Shown: positions 14,164 to 29,330, counted from the first letter of the stretch. The stretch is 56,377 nt of DNA from Neocallimastix lanati (nom. inval.) (GCA_016946835.1 JACVTC010000271.1:15001-71377); one strand, 5' to 3'. Numbers and translations are program-made. The notes: a model not told the origin generated them from the sequence alone.

Positions 14164-14500
14164 CCTATTAATTAAAAAAAAAATAAAATTAATTAAAATA
14201 AAATAAAAAGATATATAGATATATATCCTATTAATTAAAAAAAAAATAAAATTAATTAAAATAAAATAAAAAGATATATAGATATATATCCTATTAATTA
14301 AAAAAAAAATAAAATTAATTAAAATAAAATAAAAAGATATATAGATATATATCCTATTAATTAAAAAAAAAATAAAATTAATTAAAATAAAATAAAAAGA
14401 TATATAGATATATATCCTATTAATTAAAAAAAAAATAAAATTAATTAAAATAAAATAAAAAGATATATAGATATATATCCTATTAATTAAAAAAAAATCC
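14164..14500. repeat. 63-bp minisatellite, five near-perfect units
   Basis: The marker TATATATCCTATTAATTA recurs with a cytosine at 14227, 14290, 14353, 14416 and 14479, so the period is exactly 63 bp. Each unit also carries AAAATTAATTAAAATAAAAT and GATATATAGATA. Shorter, irregular copies lie just upstream from about 14,070. Confidence 0.9.
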
Positions 14501-14610
14501 TTACAAAAAGGAAAAGATAAATTTCGGTTGTATTTATTGTTCTTTAATACAATTAATTATTTTTATTTATTAACTTTTTTTTATAATTATTATAAACATC
14601 AAATTAATAG

Positions 14611-14990
14611 TATTAATAGATATTAAATTATGTAGTAATAATAAATATTAATTATAAAGTATTAACAGATATTAAATTATGTAGTAATAATAAATATTAA
14701 TTATAAAGTATTAACAGATATTAAATTATGTAGTAATAATAAATATTAATTATAAAGTATTAACAGATATTAAATTATGTAGTAATAATAAATATTAATT
14801 ATAAAGTATTAACAGATATTAAATTATGTAGTAATAATAAATATTAATTATAAAGTATTAACAGATATTAAATTATGTAGTAATAATAAATATTAATTAT
14901 AAAGTATTAACAGATATTAAATTATGTAGTAATAATAAATATTAATTATAAAGTATTAACAGATATTAAATTATAGATATTAAATTATAA
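14611..14990. repeat. 49-bp minisatellite, about seven units
   Basis: Units contain TTAACAGATATTAAATTATG and GTAGTAATAATAAATATT. The cytosine of AACAGAT falls at 14666, 14715, 14764 and 14813, an exact 49-bp step. The units are near identical, so amplification is recent. Confidence 0.9.
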
Positions 14991-15269
14991 ATAGTATTAA
15001 CAGATATTAATTCTATAATTTAAATTTCTTTTAATTCTAGATAATTTAATAGATATTTATATAATTATATAGTATTAACAGATATTAAATTATAATAATT
15101 ATATTTAATTATTTTTTAATTTATTTTGCTATTTTTTTTTTTTTCATATTTTTATTTTTATTTTGATATTTTTTTTATCCACCTCCTGTTCTCCTCATAT
15201 AAAAGTATAAAATATAATAAAAGTATACGTATATATACTTTTTAATTTTTTAAAAAAAAAATATATATA

Positions 15270-15400
15270 TATATATTATAAACATCATATTAATAGTATT
15301 AACAGATATTAAATTATAGATATTAAATTATAGATAGTATTAACAGATATTAATTCCATAATTTAGTAATCTGTTAATTCTAGATAATTTAACAGATAAA
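15270..15400. repeat. Diverged single copy of the minisatellite flanks
   Basis: The order AACATCATATTAATAGTATT, AACAGATATTAAATTATAGA, AACAGATATTAATTC, TTCTAGATAATTTAA repeats what flanks the 49-bp array (14,595-15,055), but without the array. It looks like a duplication that predates the array expansion, or one in which the array was lost. Confidence 0.6.
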
Positions 15401-18400
15401 AAAATTTTATAAAAAAAATTTATCATATTAATTTTAAATATATCCAATAATTATTATATTATTGATCTAAAACAAATATGTGTAGTAACATATTTGTATA
15501 TTTAATAATAATTATTAAATATTAAATTTATATCTTTTGATAATAATTTTTATAATATATTATTAATTATTCATTATTATATTATAATTACTATTATAAT
15601 ATATATTAAATTACATATTATTTTATAATATATTATATTATATTATTTATTTTATAATTATATATTATTATATTAAAATATAATAATATTTTTATATTTA
15701 ACTTTAATAGGATTTTTATTATATTATACAATATATTATTATGTATTATTTTATATTTATTTTTTTTATTTTACATATAATATACATTTATTATTTAAAT
15801 ATAGATATTGTATCTTATATATATATAATTTATATTATATGTTTAAAATATATTTCATACTATTAAATTTTATAATTTTAAAATGTAATTTCTTAATAAG
15901 AATTAATTTCTAATAAATTAATTTAGAAAGGGGGTTTTTTAGTTTTTAGGAAAAGGAATAATAAATTAAATAAAGATATAACTATATTATTATAATTAAA
16001 ATATAGCACATAAAAGTCCCGTATATCATTATAATGATATAATGATATATAACTAATGTAATTATTATTAAATAAAAAAAGATATATATATATTTAATAA
16101 TATTTATATATTATCTATATAATTTTAATTTATTATTGAATTATTGCTAATATCATAATTTCAAAAATGAATTTTTCTTCTTCTCTAACCATAAAACAAA
16201 CTTAACCAATCATTTCATTCCAATACTGATTATTTTAAATAGAATGAATTACATGGTAATACTATGATAATATATATTGGAATAGATTAATTTATATTAT
16301 TAAAGATTATTTTACATATATTATGAAATGTTTGATTTTAATTTTTTTTGTTATTTAATTTTAATTTTAATTTTTATTATATTTTAATTTTATTTTATGT
16401 TATTTATATTAATCTATTAATGTATAGTTTTTTATTTTATAATTTATAATTTATAATTTATAATTTATAATTTATAAATTTATGCATATTTATATTTTAT
16501 ATCCAAACTTAAAAAAAAAAGCTAATCAATCTAATGTTATATGTAATAATAATAATAATATTAATAATAAAAATTAATCAGTGAAATAATAAATAAATAT
16601 TAAATAATAATAAAAATTTAAAAAAAAAAAATTTTTTTTTTAAACCTTTTTTAAATCGTCACCCATTGAAGGACATTTTTTTAAAGGTTAAAAAAAAAAT
16701 TTTTTTTAAACTCTACTTTTTTTTATATATATATAACACATAAATAAATAAATAATAAAGAATGATATAAAAATATTAAAATAAAATAAATGAATTATAA
16801 AAAAAAATTGTAAAAAAAAAAAAGAACAATAATAATAATAATTAATAATTTTAGAGTTGGATTTTAAAAATTATGAAAAAGTATATGCATATTTAATATT
16901 TAAAAAAAAAATAATAGTAATAAAATAAAAATTTTCTATTAAATTCATCAATCATATAGAGATGCAATAAGTCCAATGGTCTAATTATCCTATTCTTGTT
17001 ATATCATTAAAATTATAAATTTTAAAAAAAAATTAATTTTTTTTTATTATTATTTATTTATTTTTAATTTTATTTTTATTTTATTTAATTTTTTTTTTCA
17101 ATGAATAAAATTTAATATACTATAATATTTAAGAAGAGTAGACAAGAAAACTTTACCGAAAAAGCCTTTACCTCATTTCATATTTTCACTCCTACATTTA
17201 AGAAAATTAAAAAATTAAAAAAAAAAAATAATAATAATAATAATAATAATTATCTGTTAATTTTTTTTTTTTTTTTTTTTTTTACAATATCATTTAATAA
17301 TGATGCACATATAAATGTAGAAATATTAAAAATGAAGTATAATAATAATAAAATAAGTAAATAGATAATAAATAAAACCATTGGTATAATTTATTAAAAA
17401 GAAAAAAAAAAATTTTTTTTTTCTGGTAGTTTTACGACAATAGGAATAATTTTTTTTATATATAAAATAATCCTTAAAATAAAGATTATTGGGGATGGAT
17501 TATAATATTTTGTATTATTTTATTTAAATAAAATTAAATGTATTAAAAATAAAAATTTATGATTGAGGCATATAAATACATATATATATATATTTTACAT
17601 GAATGCTAATATTATAATAAAATAAAATAAAAAAAAATAATAAAATATTTATATTTAAATTGAATTAAAAAAAATTTTTTTCTTATTACAGTTTTATTTT
17701 TATCTTTTTTTTTTTATCATTTTTTTTCATTACTTTTTTTTATTTTTAATGATAGTCTTTTATCTTTCTCTCTCTATTCACCTTTATATTTAATATCTGT
17801 TTTTTTTTTTTTTTTTTTTTTTTATTATATTTTTTTTTCTTTTTATCTATTTATTATTTATTTTTTTTTTGTAGTTTAAAATTTTTTTTTTATTTTGGTA
17901 TCACCCTTGTGGACAGAACTAACTCTTTAAAACTTTTAATTTTTTTTTTTTTTTGATTATTTTAATTATGATTGTCATAAACTAATTTTTATTTAATAAA
18001 AAAATATAAAAAAAAATATAAAAAAATTATAAAATATAAAAATAATAATAATAATAATATTAAAAATTATAAAATAAATATGTATAAACTATGAACTTAA
18101 TGGCTAATATATATATATATTTTTTTCATCTTCATCGTTCTGTAGATTTTTTTTTTACCAATATATTCCTTATTTCTTATTTCTTATTTTGCTCCTTAAG
18201 AAACCTAAACTAATAAATAATAATAATAATATAAAAAATTTTTTTATTTTTTTTATTTTTTTTTTATTTTTTTTTTATTTTTTTTTTTTTTTAATTGTTA
18301 AGTTTTACCTATCAAAAGTCAAATTTCAAATTTTAATTTTCCATTTTTTTCTTATTCATTGAATTCTTTATCATTTAAAATTAATTTATGAGGATATTTC

Positions 18401-18446
18401 ATAAATAGATTAAAAAAATTAATTAATTGAAAAAAAAAAATTTATT

Positions 18447-18455
18447 TTTATTAAT

Positions 18456-18550
<95 letters not shown>

Positions 18551-18555
18551 TTTTA
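18447..18555. repeat. (TTTA)n microsatellite
   Basis: About 25 tandem TTTA units followed by TTTTA units. Open frames through it encode only L, F, I and Y repeats. Confidence 0.85.
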
Positions 18556-19149
18556 TTTTATTTTATTTTATTTTATTTATTTTATATATTGTTTTTAATA
18601 AAGTTTTTATTTCAAAAAAATTTTTTTTATATTATTTTTAATTTTTTAAACTTTTAATTATTTTAATTATTATTATTATTTTATATTAAAAATGATATAT
18701 TATATTTAAATATATTATATATATATATATTTTAAATACATATAAATATTTATATTACTATTAGTATATATTTATATACTTAAATTGCTATATATATACT
18801 TTTATTGTTATATATTTATTATATATTTATATGTTTATATATATTTATATATACATATTTCATTTCATTTTTTATTTTATTTTATTTTTTTTTTAAAAAA
18901 AAAAATAAAAATAAAAAATTGTTATATTAATGTACCATCAATGTATATCATATATATATAAAAAGCAATTTTTAAAAAATTTTAAAGTCAAAATTAAAAC
19001 TACTAAATAGAAATTATTATATTATAGAATATATTATGTAAATGATATGGCATTATATACATATGTCTATATATTTTATATAAAAAATTAGTATATATAT
19101 AAACTCTTGCTTTAATGTTAACCGTTGAAATGATTAAATGATAAAGTTT

Positions 19150-19470
19150 TTTTTTTTTTTTTTTAATCAAAAATAATATAATGATATATATTAACTCAGA
19201 GTCTTTTTTTTTTTTTTATGAAGATAATATAATGATACATATTAACTCAGAGTCTTTTTTTTTTTTTTTATGAAGATAATATAATGATACACACTAACTC
19301 AGAGTCTTTTTTTTTTTTTATTCAAAAATAATATAATGATACACACTAACTCAGAGTCTTTTTTTTTTTTTTTATTCAAAAATAATATAATGATACATAT
19401 TAAACTCAGAGTCTTTTTTTTTTTTTTATGAAGATAATATAATGATACACACTAACTCAGAGTCTTTTTT
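19150..19470. repeat. About 52-bp tandem repeat with ACTCAGAGTC cores, six units
   Basis: Six copies of a core AATATAATGATA followed by CACACTAACTCAGAGTC or CATATTAACTCAGAGTC are separated by poly-T of 11-16 bases and TATGAAG or TATTCAAAA. The array ends directly against the G+C-richer island that starts at about 19,480. Confidence 0.85.
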
Positions 19471-19475
19471 TTTTT

Positions 19476-20240
19476 TTTTGGACTGGGATTAACCCGAGAG
19501 GGAAGGTGAACCAAGGATGGAACCAAGAATGGAACCAAAGATGGAACAAAAATAAAAAAGGAACCTCCGGATCTCTTTCTCTCTTCTCTTCCTTGGATTT
19601 TTTTTTTTAAAAAAAAAATAAAAACAACGGATCAAAACTCTCCTTGGATTTTTTTTTCTTTTTTTTTTTTTTTTTTTTTTTTACCCCCTACGAGGGTTTC
19701 GGTGTTCGATGCGGACAACTCTCTCTCTTTCTCTCTCTCCATGCGATATGACATGACGAATATGAAAAAGATATTCTCTCTCTACTCTACTTTATGCTTA
19801 TGCTTTATATACGATGGGCTTCTCTTCTTCAGTAAATACGCTTGAACCATCATCAAGGTGATCAAGGGTGAAAGGAACAACCCTACGAATCCTCTCAACA
19901 GATTAAATACTAGTATATATATATATGTATATAGAATTGTTAATATATATATTGAATAGAATTGGCTAGTATATATATATATACTAACAATTATTAAAGT
20001 TTAGGCATGACAATACTTATCACATCGTGAGTGGACACCAATTTTATTTATATAGGAAAAATCAATCCCCCTTCTCCTTGAGAGGATGAAAAACCGATCC
20101 CTTCCCTTTTCCCCACTACCTATATCGGTAGTCGAAGGATCGATCTAGAAACCTAAAAAAAAAAAACAGTGCGTTAGTGCCGCCGAGTACTAACCACCAT
20201 CAGGATAATAAAAATTGGAAAAGCTTTTAAGCTTTGAGGA
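19476..20240. other. G+C-richer island, possible decayed LTR element
   Basis: The island is unlike its surroundings: it contains CCCGAGAGGGAAGG, CTCTCTCTTTCTC, CCCCCTTCTCC and GTGCCGCCGAG. Read on the minus strand, the block from 19,989 down to 19,703 (287 bp) starts TGTTAG, has a TATA-like CGTATATAAAGC and ends GAACA, as an LTR would. A purine-rich GGAGAAGGGGGA lies a little upstream on that strand. Local inverted repeats include GTTAGT...ACTAAC (about 20,170-20,190) and CTACC...GGTAG (about 20,117). Flanking bases do not form a target duplication, there is no convincing primer-binding site, and I find no protein homology. The longest small frame (19,741-19,845, 34 codons) is unremarkable. 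It may be an eroded retroelement or an unknown noncoding RNA. Confidence 0.35.
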
Positions 20241-20483
20241 ATATAACAATATGAATAATTTTAAGTTAAAAGAAAACAAACGAAAATAATAATAATAATA
20301 ATAATAATAACATTATTATTATTATTTTATATTATTTATTAAAATGGTAAATAGTACATATATAAAAAAAAGAATAGATCTATTAAAAAATATTTTATGT
20401 AAAATGGAATAATATAAATATATCATAATATATATAAATAATATATTTTATAAATTAAATTTTAAGTTAAAAAGAAAACAATC

Positions 20484-20522
<39 letters not shown>

Positions 20523-20881
20523 TTATTGTAGTGTTAATAATATTAATAATAATAATTAATAATAAATGAAAATGAAAATAATAAATGAAAATAATAATTA
20601 ATAATAAATGATGATAATAATAATAATAATAAATAATAAATAAATAACAAAATAATAATTCATAATAACTGAATCATAATAAATTTAAAAATTAAAATGA
20701 GTTTGAATTCATAAAATTTATATTAAAATTTTTTTACTTGATTTTTAACTATTATTTATCTCAACCTCATCGGTAATAAATAATAGTAATAATCATAATC
20801 ATAATCATAATAATAATATATTGTATTATTGTGGAATTATTAATTCATATACTCTTTATATATTTTTTAATGATTCTAAAT

Positions 20882-20920
<39 letters not shown>

Positions 20921-21543
20921 CTTACTTCACAGAAGAAAAGAAAAAAAAAATTAAAAAATGAAAAAAAATTTTTTTTTAATATAAACGGATAAAAAATAAA
21001 ATAATAATAATAATAATAATAATAACAATAATAATAATAATAAAGAAAAATAAAAAAATAAAAAAAAATATGTTAACTATATAAATAGATTTATAATCAT
21101 AATAGTTTATGATGCATTTGGCATAACTTAGAGAGTCATTTCTATTTAAATCAATGCATCGATCTATTTTTTTTTTTTCAATATTTAAAAATGTATAAAT
21201 TATTTATATCTCTTAATAATTTTTAATATTATTTTCGATTTAATCTAATTTAATTTTTTTTTTTTTATTCATTACCAATAAATTAATAAATACAATCAAA
21301 AAAAAAAACTTTTTTTATTTTTTTTTTTTTGGTTTACTCTAAATTTTATAGAGAACATCACCAATTTTTTAAAATCATTGATGGAATCATTTAATCAATC
21401 AATGAAACTATACCACCTTTTTTTTTTTTTTATTTATTTTATTATTTTTTATTTTTTTTTTTTTTTTTTTTATTTTATTTGTTTTTGTGGTCAATAAAAA
21501 AAATTATTTTTAGTGGTACATTATATTAATAATGTATATGATG

Positions 21544-21576
<33 letters not shown>

Positions 21577-21660
21577 AGCTGTGATCCGTTTTAGTATTGC
21601 CATAATTTCTTTTTAAAAAAAAAATATTATTTATTTATATTATAATTATAATATTTTAAT

Positions 21661-21729
<69 letters not shown>

Positions 21730-22112
21730 TATTATTATTATTATTATTATTTGATATTCATTAATATATTATTAGAAATTTCATTAGATTTTAGGATGAT
21801 TCCAATGACTTATTTTTAATTTTTAATTTTTAATTTTTTTTTTTTTTGGGCTAAAGATAAAACACGGCAATTAATCCTTTAGGAAATATTAATCATGGCT
21901 TATAAATGAATGAATAATAGAAGATATAAAATTTATATTTATAGATATTTTCTATAATTTAATTTTTATTTTTATTTATTTATTTTATTTTTATTTTTTT
22001 TTTTTTTTGTAATTTGTTTCGAAGAATCATACTTCTTAAGAACTTTTTCATTTTATATATTTTATATATATATATTTTAATTAATTTTAATTTCTTTTAT
22101 TAAATTTTTCAT

Positions 22113-22145
<33 letters not shown>

Positions 22146-24799
22146 ACTTTTTTTGTGTTTGAAAATCCTTTTTTTTTTTTTTTTTGTTTTTAAATTATTA
22201 TAAAAATATTCTTTAATTTACTTTCAAGGCATGATGATTCCTACGGATACTATAATATATCAATACAATAATGTATACAATTCAAAATACATGATGTAAG
22301 CTATATGTAAAATATAAAAAAATAAAAAATAATAAAAATATAATGTATATATTATATATATAAACTTTTTTTTACAATGATGAACCATTTGAATTGGATT
22401 GAACATTTTTTTTTTTATTTTATTATATTAAATATTTTAGAATTATTTTTAGAATTCTTTTTTTTTTTTATTATTATTATTATTATAATTATTATTTAAA
22501 TTTTTATATAATTTAATTTAATATATGAACATATATTATAAATATATTATATTTATATGTATTCTTATATAATCCAAGTAATTTTAATTAAATGGATAAT
22601 CAATACTTTCATATATTAAAATTGAGTCGACTTTTTAAAAATTTTAACTTTTTTTTCTTTTAAAAATCACAGTTTATCCTATAACCTAAAAAAAAAATAA
22701 TATAAAAATAATATAAAAAAAAATAGATACACATCTATATATATAATAAAAATAAAAAATAAAATAATTTAAAAAAAAAAAGAATAAAATAAAGAATAAT
22801 TAAGAGATAAAATTATTATTTTACTTTCAACCTTACTTTATTTTTTTTTACTAAACTTTTATATATATATATATAAATATATATATATGATAATATATAT
22901 TAAGGAATCTATTAACAAATAGAATCACATTAATTATCTATTTATTTAATTTGATACTTTGAAACTTTTTAAACTTTTTTTTATTTTATTTTATTTTATT
23001 TTATTTAATTTTAATAATATGATTTATTGTTTGATTCTTAATATTATTTTTATTTTTTAATTTGTTTTTATAATATTTAAAATAACGATATATATTTAAA
23101 TAATAATTTCAAAAAAAAAAAATTATAATAATAATAATTGATAATAATATATATATCATCATTATAATTATTATCTTATACACTACCATTCTATACAATA
23201 CTATCATAAAGTTTTTTTTTTTTGAAGTGTAGATTTAGTTTAGATTAATTTATTAGTAATATTCATCATCTTATGGATGGCATCATTCATTAATAATATT
23301 ATTTTATAATTCATAATTCGTAATTCATAATTAATAATAGTACTATTTTTTTTTTATTCTTATTTTTATTATTATCATCTTTCTTTCTTTCCTTCTTTCC
23401 TTCTTTCTTTCTTTCCTATATAAAGATAAAATGATTTGATAGTCATTGAATAATAAATTAATAATCATTAAGATTTATTCTTCAATTAATGATCTATATA
23501 TTACTTTATATTCATAATATAGGAAATAATTAATATATCATCTGCTTAAACTAAATTAAATTTAATCTAAATTTGTTCGAACAAAATTAAAATTATCTAA
23601 AACGATAAAAAAAAATAAAAAATAAAAAATAAAATAATCATAAGTTTAAAAATAAATAAAATCATGATTATACAGTTTAAATACTTATTTATAAAATAAC
23701 ATATATTAAATTACACTGTAATAAATAATGGACATATATCATAGTAAATATAAAGTAAAAAAAGTCTATCTTTTATTTATTCATTATATCTTTTATTTAA
23801 TTTCATTTTATTTCAATTGAATTTAATTTAATTTAATTTAATTTTACTTTTATTTTATTTTTTATTTTTTTTTTTACTTTGTTCTAATTTAATTTTCAAC
23901 CAAACGTAACTTTTTTATATTTTTTTTATTTTTTTTTTTAGAAAAAAAAGATTTAAATTAAATTTAATTAAATTCAATTGAAATAAAAAAAATTAGAATT
24001 AAATGTAATATATGATTTGTTGATTTATTTTAATGGCTCATCATATATAATTAATCAATTGATAATCTATAGAAAATAAATTTTTTTTCTTTTTTTTCAA
24101 AAGTTAAATCGAATAATATATCAAAAAAAAAATAAATAAAAATAAAAAAAATAATTCAATTAAAATTAATTAGCCATTCTATTCTATTCAATGTTTTTTT
24201 TTTTTTTTACTCTATTATTTTAATATTTAATTATTTAATTAATTATTTTATTATTTATTTAATTATTTATTTGATTATTCAATTATTTAATTATTATACT
24301 ATTTATTTAAATAACATTTAATTATTTCATGATTTATTTAATTATTTATTTATTATATTGATGGATTATTTTTAATCATTTTTATTATTCAATTAAATAT
24401 TAAAAATAAAGTTTATTTATTTATTTAATTATTATTCAATGAATGATAATTAAAATAAAATAAATAATAAAAAAAAAAATTTTTTTTTTAAAGTTATTAA
24501 ATTAATATTAATTATTAAAATTTAATCTATTTTACTTTATGAAAATTAACAAATTAGGAAAGTATTCTTAAAAAAAAATAGTGCGAAAACTTAAAAATAA
24601 AAATAAAAGTAAAATAAAAGTAAAATAAAAGTAAAAGTAAAATAAAAAATTCGTAGCAAAAACTTTTTCAAAAAATATATAAAAAAAAATGTAATAAAAT
24701 AAGATAAAAAGAGAATGTAGGAAAAGAAAATGTAATTACATGTAATGTAATACTATATATATATAAAAAATATAATGGTATAATGATATAAAAGAGAGA

Positions 24800-24965
24800 A
24801 AAAAAAATAGAATAATATAATGTAATAAAAAGTAGAATAAAATAATGAAATAGAATGATATAATGTAATAAAAAGTAGAATAAAATAATGAAATAGAAAA
24901 AAGAATGTAATAAAATAGAATAAAATAATGAAATGAAAAAAAAAGAACGTAATAAAATAGAGAAT
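24800..24965. repeat. About 50-bp purine-rich tandem repeat
   Basis: Units such as AATGTAATAAAAAGTAGAAT followed by AAAATAATGAAATAGAA recur three to four times with drift. The strand has very little C over about 170 bp. Confidence 0.55.
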
Positions 24966-25861
24966 GTAATTAAAATGTAAAATTACAAAAAACTTGAATA
25001 GTTTTATTTAAAAAAATAATTATTAATAAAACAAATAATAATAATTATAATGAATTTTTTTTTCCTTTTTTTTTTTTTTTTTGAAACTCATCGTTTAATG
25101 AATTATTTATTTAATGAATGATAATCTTTTGATAAAATTATTTAATAGAAGGAAAATCATTTTTATTTATTCTATTCCATTTTTTTTTTTTAAAAGATTG
25201 ATTTAAATGATGAATAATATTCCTACATTTATTTCTTTTTATGGTTAGGATATTAAATTTTTTTAAGAATAAATTTATATTATCCTAATTAATTAATATT
25301 ATATATTTATATTTTTTTTTTACTATATTATATATATTATATATAATATTTTTCATTATAAACTTTTTTTTAATCTATATGAAATGAAATATAGAATTTT
25401 TTACTTTTTATTCTATATTTATATACTTTCAGACATTTTTTTTTATTAAGGAAACAAAGTTTTATAGGTTAATATTGTTAAATTATTAAGAGTATAAATG
25501 AATAAGTTATTAGGATGAATAAATTAAATACCGCCGTCCTTTTAAAAATAAAAATAAAAATAATAATAAAATAAAAAAAAAATAATAATAAAATAAAAAA
25601 AATAATAATAATAAAATAAAAAAAAAAAAGACTATTTTTACTATATCAAACAATTTATTAATATTAAACTTTAAAAACTTTTTTCCAAAAATAATTTTTA
25701 ATTTTAATCTATCTATTATGTATTTTTTTTTTTTTTTTTTTTTTATAATATATAATATATATGTAATATATAATAAAAAAAATTATTATTATTTTATATT
25801 ATAAATTAGGTGTATTTTATTTTATTTTATTTTATTAATAAAATGATGGATAGATAAAAGT

Positions 25862-25895
<34 letters not shown>

Positions 25896-26671
25896 AGATA
25901 GAAATATCAAGATTTATAAAGTTTTTTTTTTATCGTAAATGAATTTATAGTCTCTCTCTCAACTCACTCCTTTATAACTACATAAATATTTATTTTATTA
26001 TTTATAATCAAACCGATAGAATAAAAATTACATGATATATATAATTTTTTTTTAAAAAAAAAAAATAATTTATGAAGGATTTTAAAAATTTTGATTTTAT
26101 TCTTTTTTTTTTTTTTTCTTCAATTTGATATATAGAGATTTTTTAAAGTATTTTATTATTTATCACATCTACTTATAACCACTTTTTTTTTTTTTTTTTT
26201 TTTAAATTAAATTAAAAAACTAACTTTAACTTTTTTTTTTTAAACTTTTAAAAACCGATAATCAAATACATCTATCAATGAATATATAATGATATATGAT
26301 AATTATATAGGAATAAAGATAATTTAATGGTTTAATTTATGTTAATTTTTTTTTAATAGTTTTAAATAAAAAAAAAAAAATAAAAGAAATTAAAAAAGAA
26401 AATTTTGTATTTTTATTATAAATTTCTATGAATTGAGCAATACATTTATGACATGTATGGTTAATATGAGATATATATATAAAATAAAATTACTTTTTAA
26501 TAAAACAAAAAATCATTTTAATTATAATAATTTTTCTATTTTAATTTTAATTGTTATTAACAATAATGTATTTTAATTTTTTTTTTTTTTATTATTTTAA
26601 ATTTACTTTTATTAAAATTCATCCAGCACTTTAATTATTACATTGCATATTAGAAATTTAAAAATATTCTT

Positions 26672-26712
<41 letters not shown>

Positions 26713-28923
26713 AAATAATAGTAATAATAATATTAATAGTATTAATAAAAAAATATTTATGTTTATGTATACTATCTATTATTCATATTTCTACACATAC
26801 ATACATACATTTAATATTTTTTAGTTCTATAACGAGGATATACAAACCTTTTTTTCATTATGATTTATTATTATAAATTAATAAAGTTGTACATTAAATT
26901 TCAATGTTATTACATTTTTTTTAAATTAGTCTAATCAATATATTAATATTAATAAAAAATAAAATAAAATAAAGTAAAATAAAGTAAAAAAAAAAAAAAA
27001 TTATGAGAAATTTAAACTTTATTGTAATATATTGTAATATATTTTAATATACATATTTAATAAAATAATAAATCATAAGCATTTAATATAATATATTAAC
27101 AATACTAAATGAAATATATTACCATCTAACAATTTTTTATTTTATTTTATTTTTTATTTTTTTTTTTTTGATTAATTGTCAATTCATTTTGAGTAAATTG
27201 AAATAAAATTCTAATTAATAAAGTTTAAAAGTCTGTCTTTCAATTCAATTTATTATTATTATTATTATTATTATTGCTATTATTATTATTTATTTTATTA
27301 TTTAATTTTATTTTTTTTCAACCTAATTATCTTTCTATCTAATATTTTTTTTTTTTTACTTTTTTTTGGTAGTCAGCATCCATTTCATTGGTTAATATAT
27401 TAATTTAATTTTAAATAATATATTGTAAATTCAAATCAACCTATATCCCAATAAATTGCATTTTTCTATCAAAAAAAAAAAAAAATTAAAAATTTTAAGA
27501 ATAATCTATAAAAATAAAGGTTAGGTCATCTTATCCTATTAAATTTCAAATTTCATCATTTTTTTTTTTTTTTTTATCGTCCATGATATGTGATGATGAC
27601 TTTCAATTCTATTCATACCTTTTAATTCTATTCATTCTTTTAATTCTATTTAGATTTAGAGTTAAAATAAAATATATAAACTTCAATTTTCTTTTTTTTT
27701 TATTATTTTTTATTAATAAATTAAAATTATTAATATTTTATTAATGTTGTAAAAATAATTATTTATATATATATAAATATAAATCTATATAAAAGAAAAA
27801 GAAAAGAAAAGAAAAGATAATAATTAATGAAAAAAAAAAAAAAAAACACTTTTAGCTTAATTAATGAAATCTCTTGACTTTTATTAAAAAAAAAAGGACA
27901 CCTAAATATTTCAATCATTATTATAAAAATTTTATATATCTAATGATTAATAATAATAAAAAAAAAAAACTTTATAAATTATTATTATTATTATATATAT
28001 ATATATTTTTTTTTTGAATGTAATCTGTCAATAAAAAAAAATTTTTTTTTTAAAATGTGTCAGCTCCAAACATTCTGACCCTACAACTGATTCTATTCTT
28101 AATAATTCTAATAATTTTAAATTGAATTTTTTTTTTTTTTTACTAAATGCAATAATAATCAAAATCATAATCATAATTATAATAAATAGTTAATAATAAT
28201 AAAATTTTTTTTTTTTTTACCTTAATTCGAAATATATATAAAAAAATAAAAAATTAAAATCAAATCATCAATCGAATATTCATATATACGTAAATTATAT
28301 ATAAATTAAAATAAAATAAAGTGGAATGAATGATTTTATAAACTTTTTTTAATTTTGTTTTTATTACAGATATATTGTTTAATTATTGTTTAATCATTTG
28401 TTTTAATAGTTCATTATCATTATTTAATACTTTTTTTTTTTTTTTTTTAATACTTCATCATAATTAATTTTTTTTTTTTTTTTTTTTGGCTTATTAGTGT
28501 TATGATTAATAAATTATTTTAATAAATTTTTAAAAACTTTAATCATTAACTTTTTTTTTTTAAAAAAAAATTTTTTTAATTTTTAATTTTTAATTCTTTT
28601 TTTTTTAATTTTTAATGGTATGAAGCATAATTTCAATTCTATTATTTATTTATAATGAATTGAATTGATAGTACAGAACTGTTTATAAAAAAAAAAAAAA
28701 AAGGTTTGCATGATGATCCATATATTATTTTTATTATTGATTTCAACTTTCTTTTTTTCTTTTTTTTATTTTTTTGTAAAGGACTTTGAAATCTAATTTC
28801 AAAATACGTCAACAGTATAATGTGATATACAATAATTATAAATCATTCAATGATATTCGGTATCTATGGAATGCACTTTCATCATATATTTATTATGAAC
28901 TATATACGGAATAAACTAAAAAA

Positions 28924-28965
<42 letters not shown>

Positions 28966-29099
28966 TTTAAATAATAAAATATAATATTTATATATAATAT
29001 ATAAAACATATCATCGATAAATAAGGAAATTCATAAAATTAAAATTATTAAAAATTAATTATTATATATTATATTTTAATTGTGATATTTCATATTGCA

Positions 29100-29330
29100 T
29101 TTATTATATTTTATATTTTAATAATTATATTTTATATTTTAATAATTATATTTATATTTTTAATAATTATATTTATATTTTAATAATTATATTTATATTT
29201 TTAATAAATATATTTTTTATTTTTAATAAATATATTTTTTATTTTAATAATTATATTTTATATTTTAATAATTATATTTTAATAATTAAATTGTATATTT
29301 TAATAATTAAATTGAATATTTAAATTGTTT
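29100..29330. repeat. About 22-bp AT minisatellite
   Basis: TATATTTTAATAATTATATT units, with variants carrying TTTTTAATAAATATATTTTT, are repeated around ten times with drift. Confidence 0.6.

Noticed and set aside
14164-14990. A CRISPR-like array
   Set aside because: Units are contiguous identical repeats without variable spacers, in eukaryotic-type DNA; they are minisatellites.
19703-19989. Calling this block a solo LTR
   Set aside because: TGTT...AACA ends and a TATA box are suggestive, but the flanking 5 bases (TTCGG and ATTAT) do not match and no relative is visible in the window, so it is kept only as a possibility.
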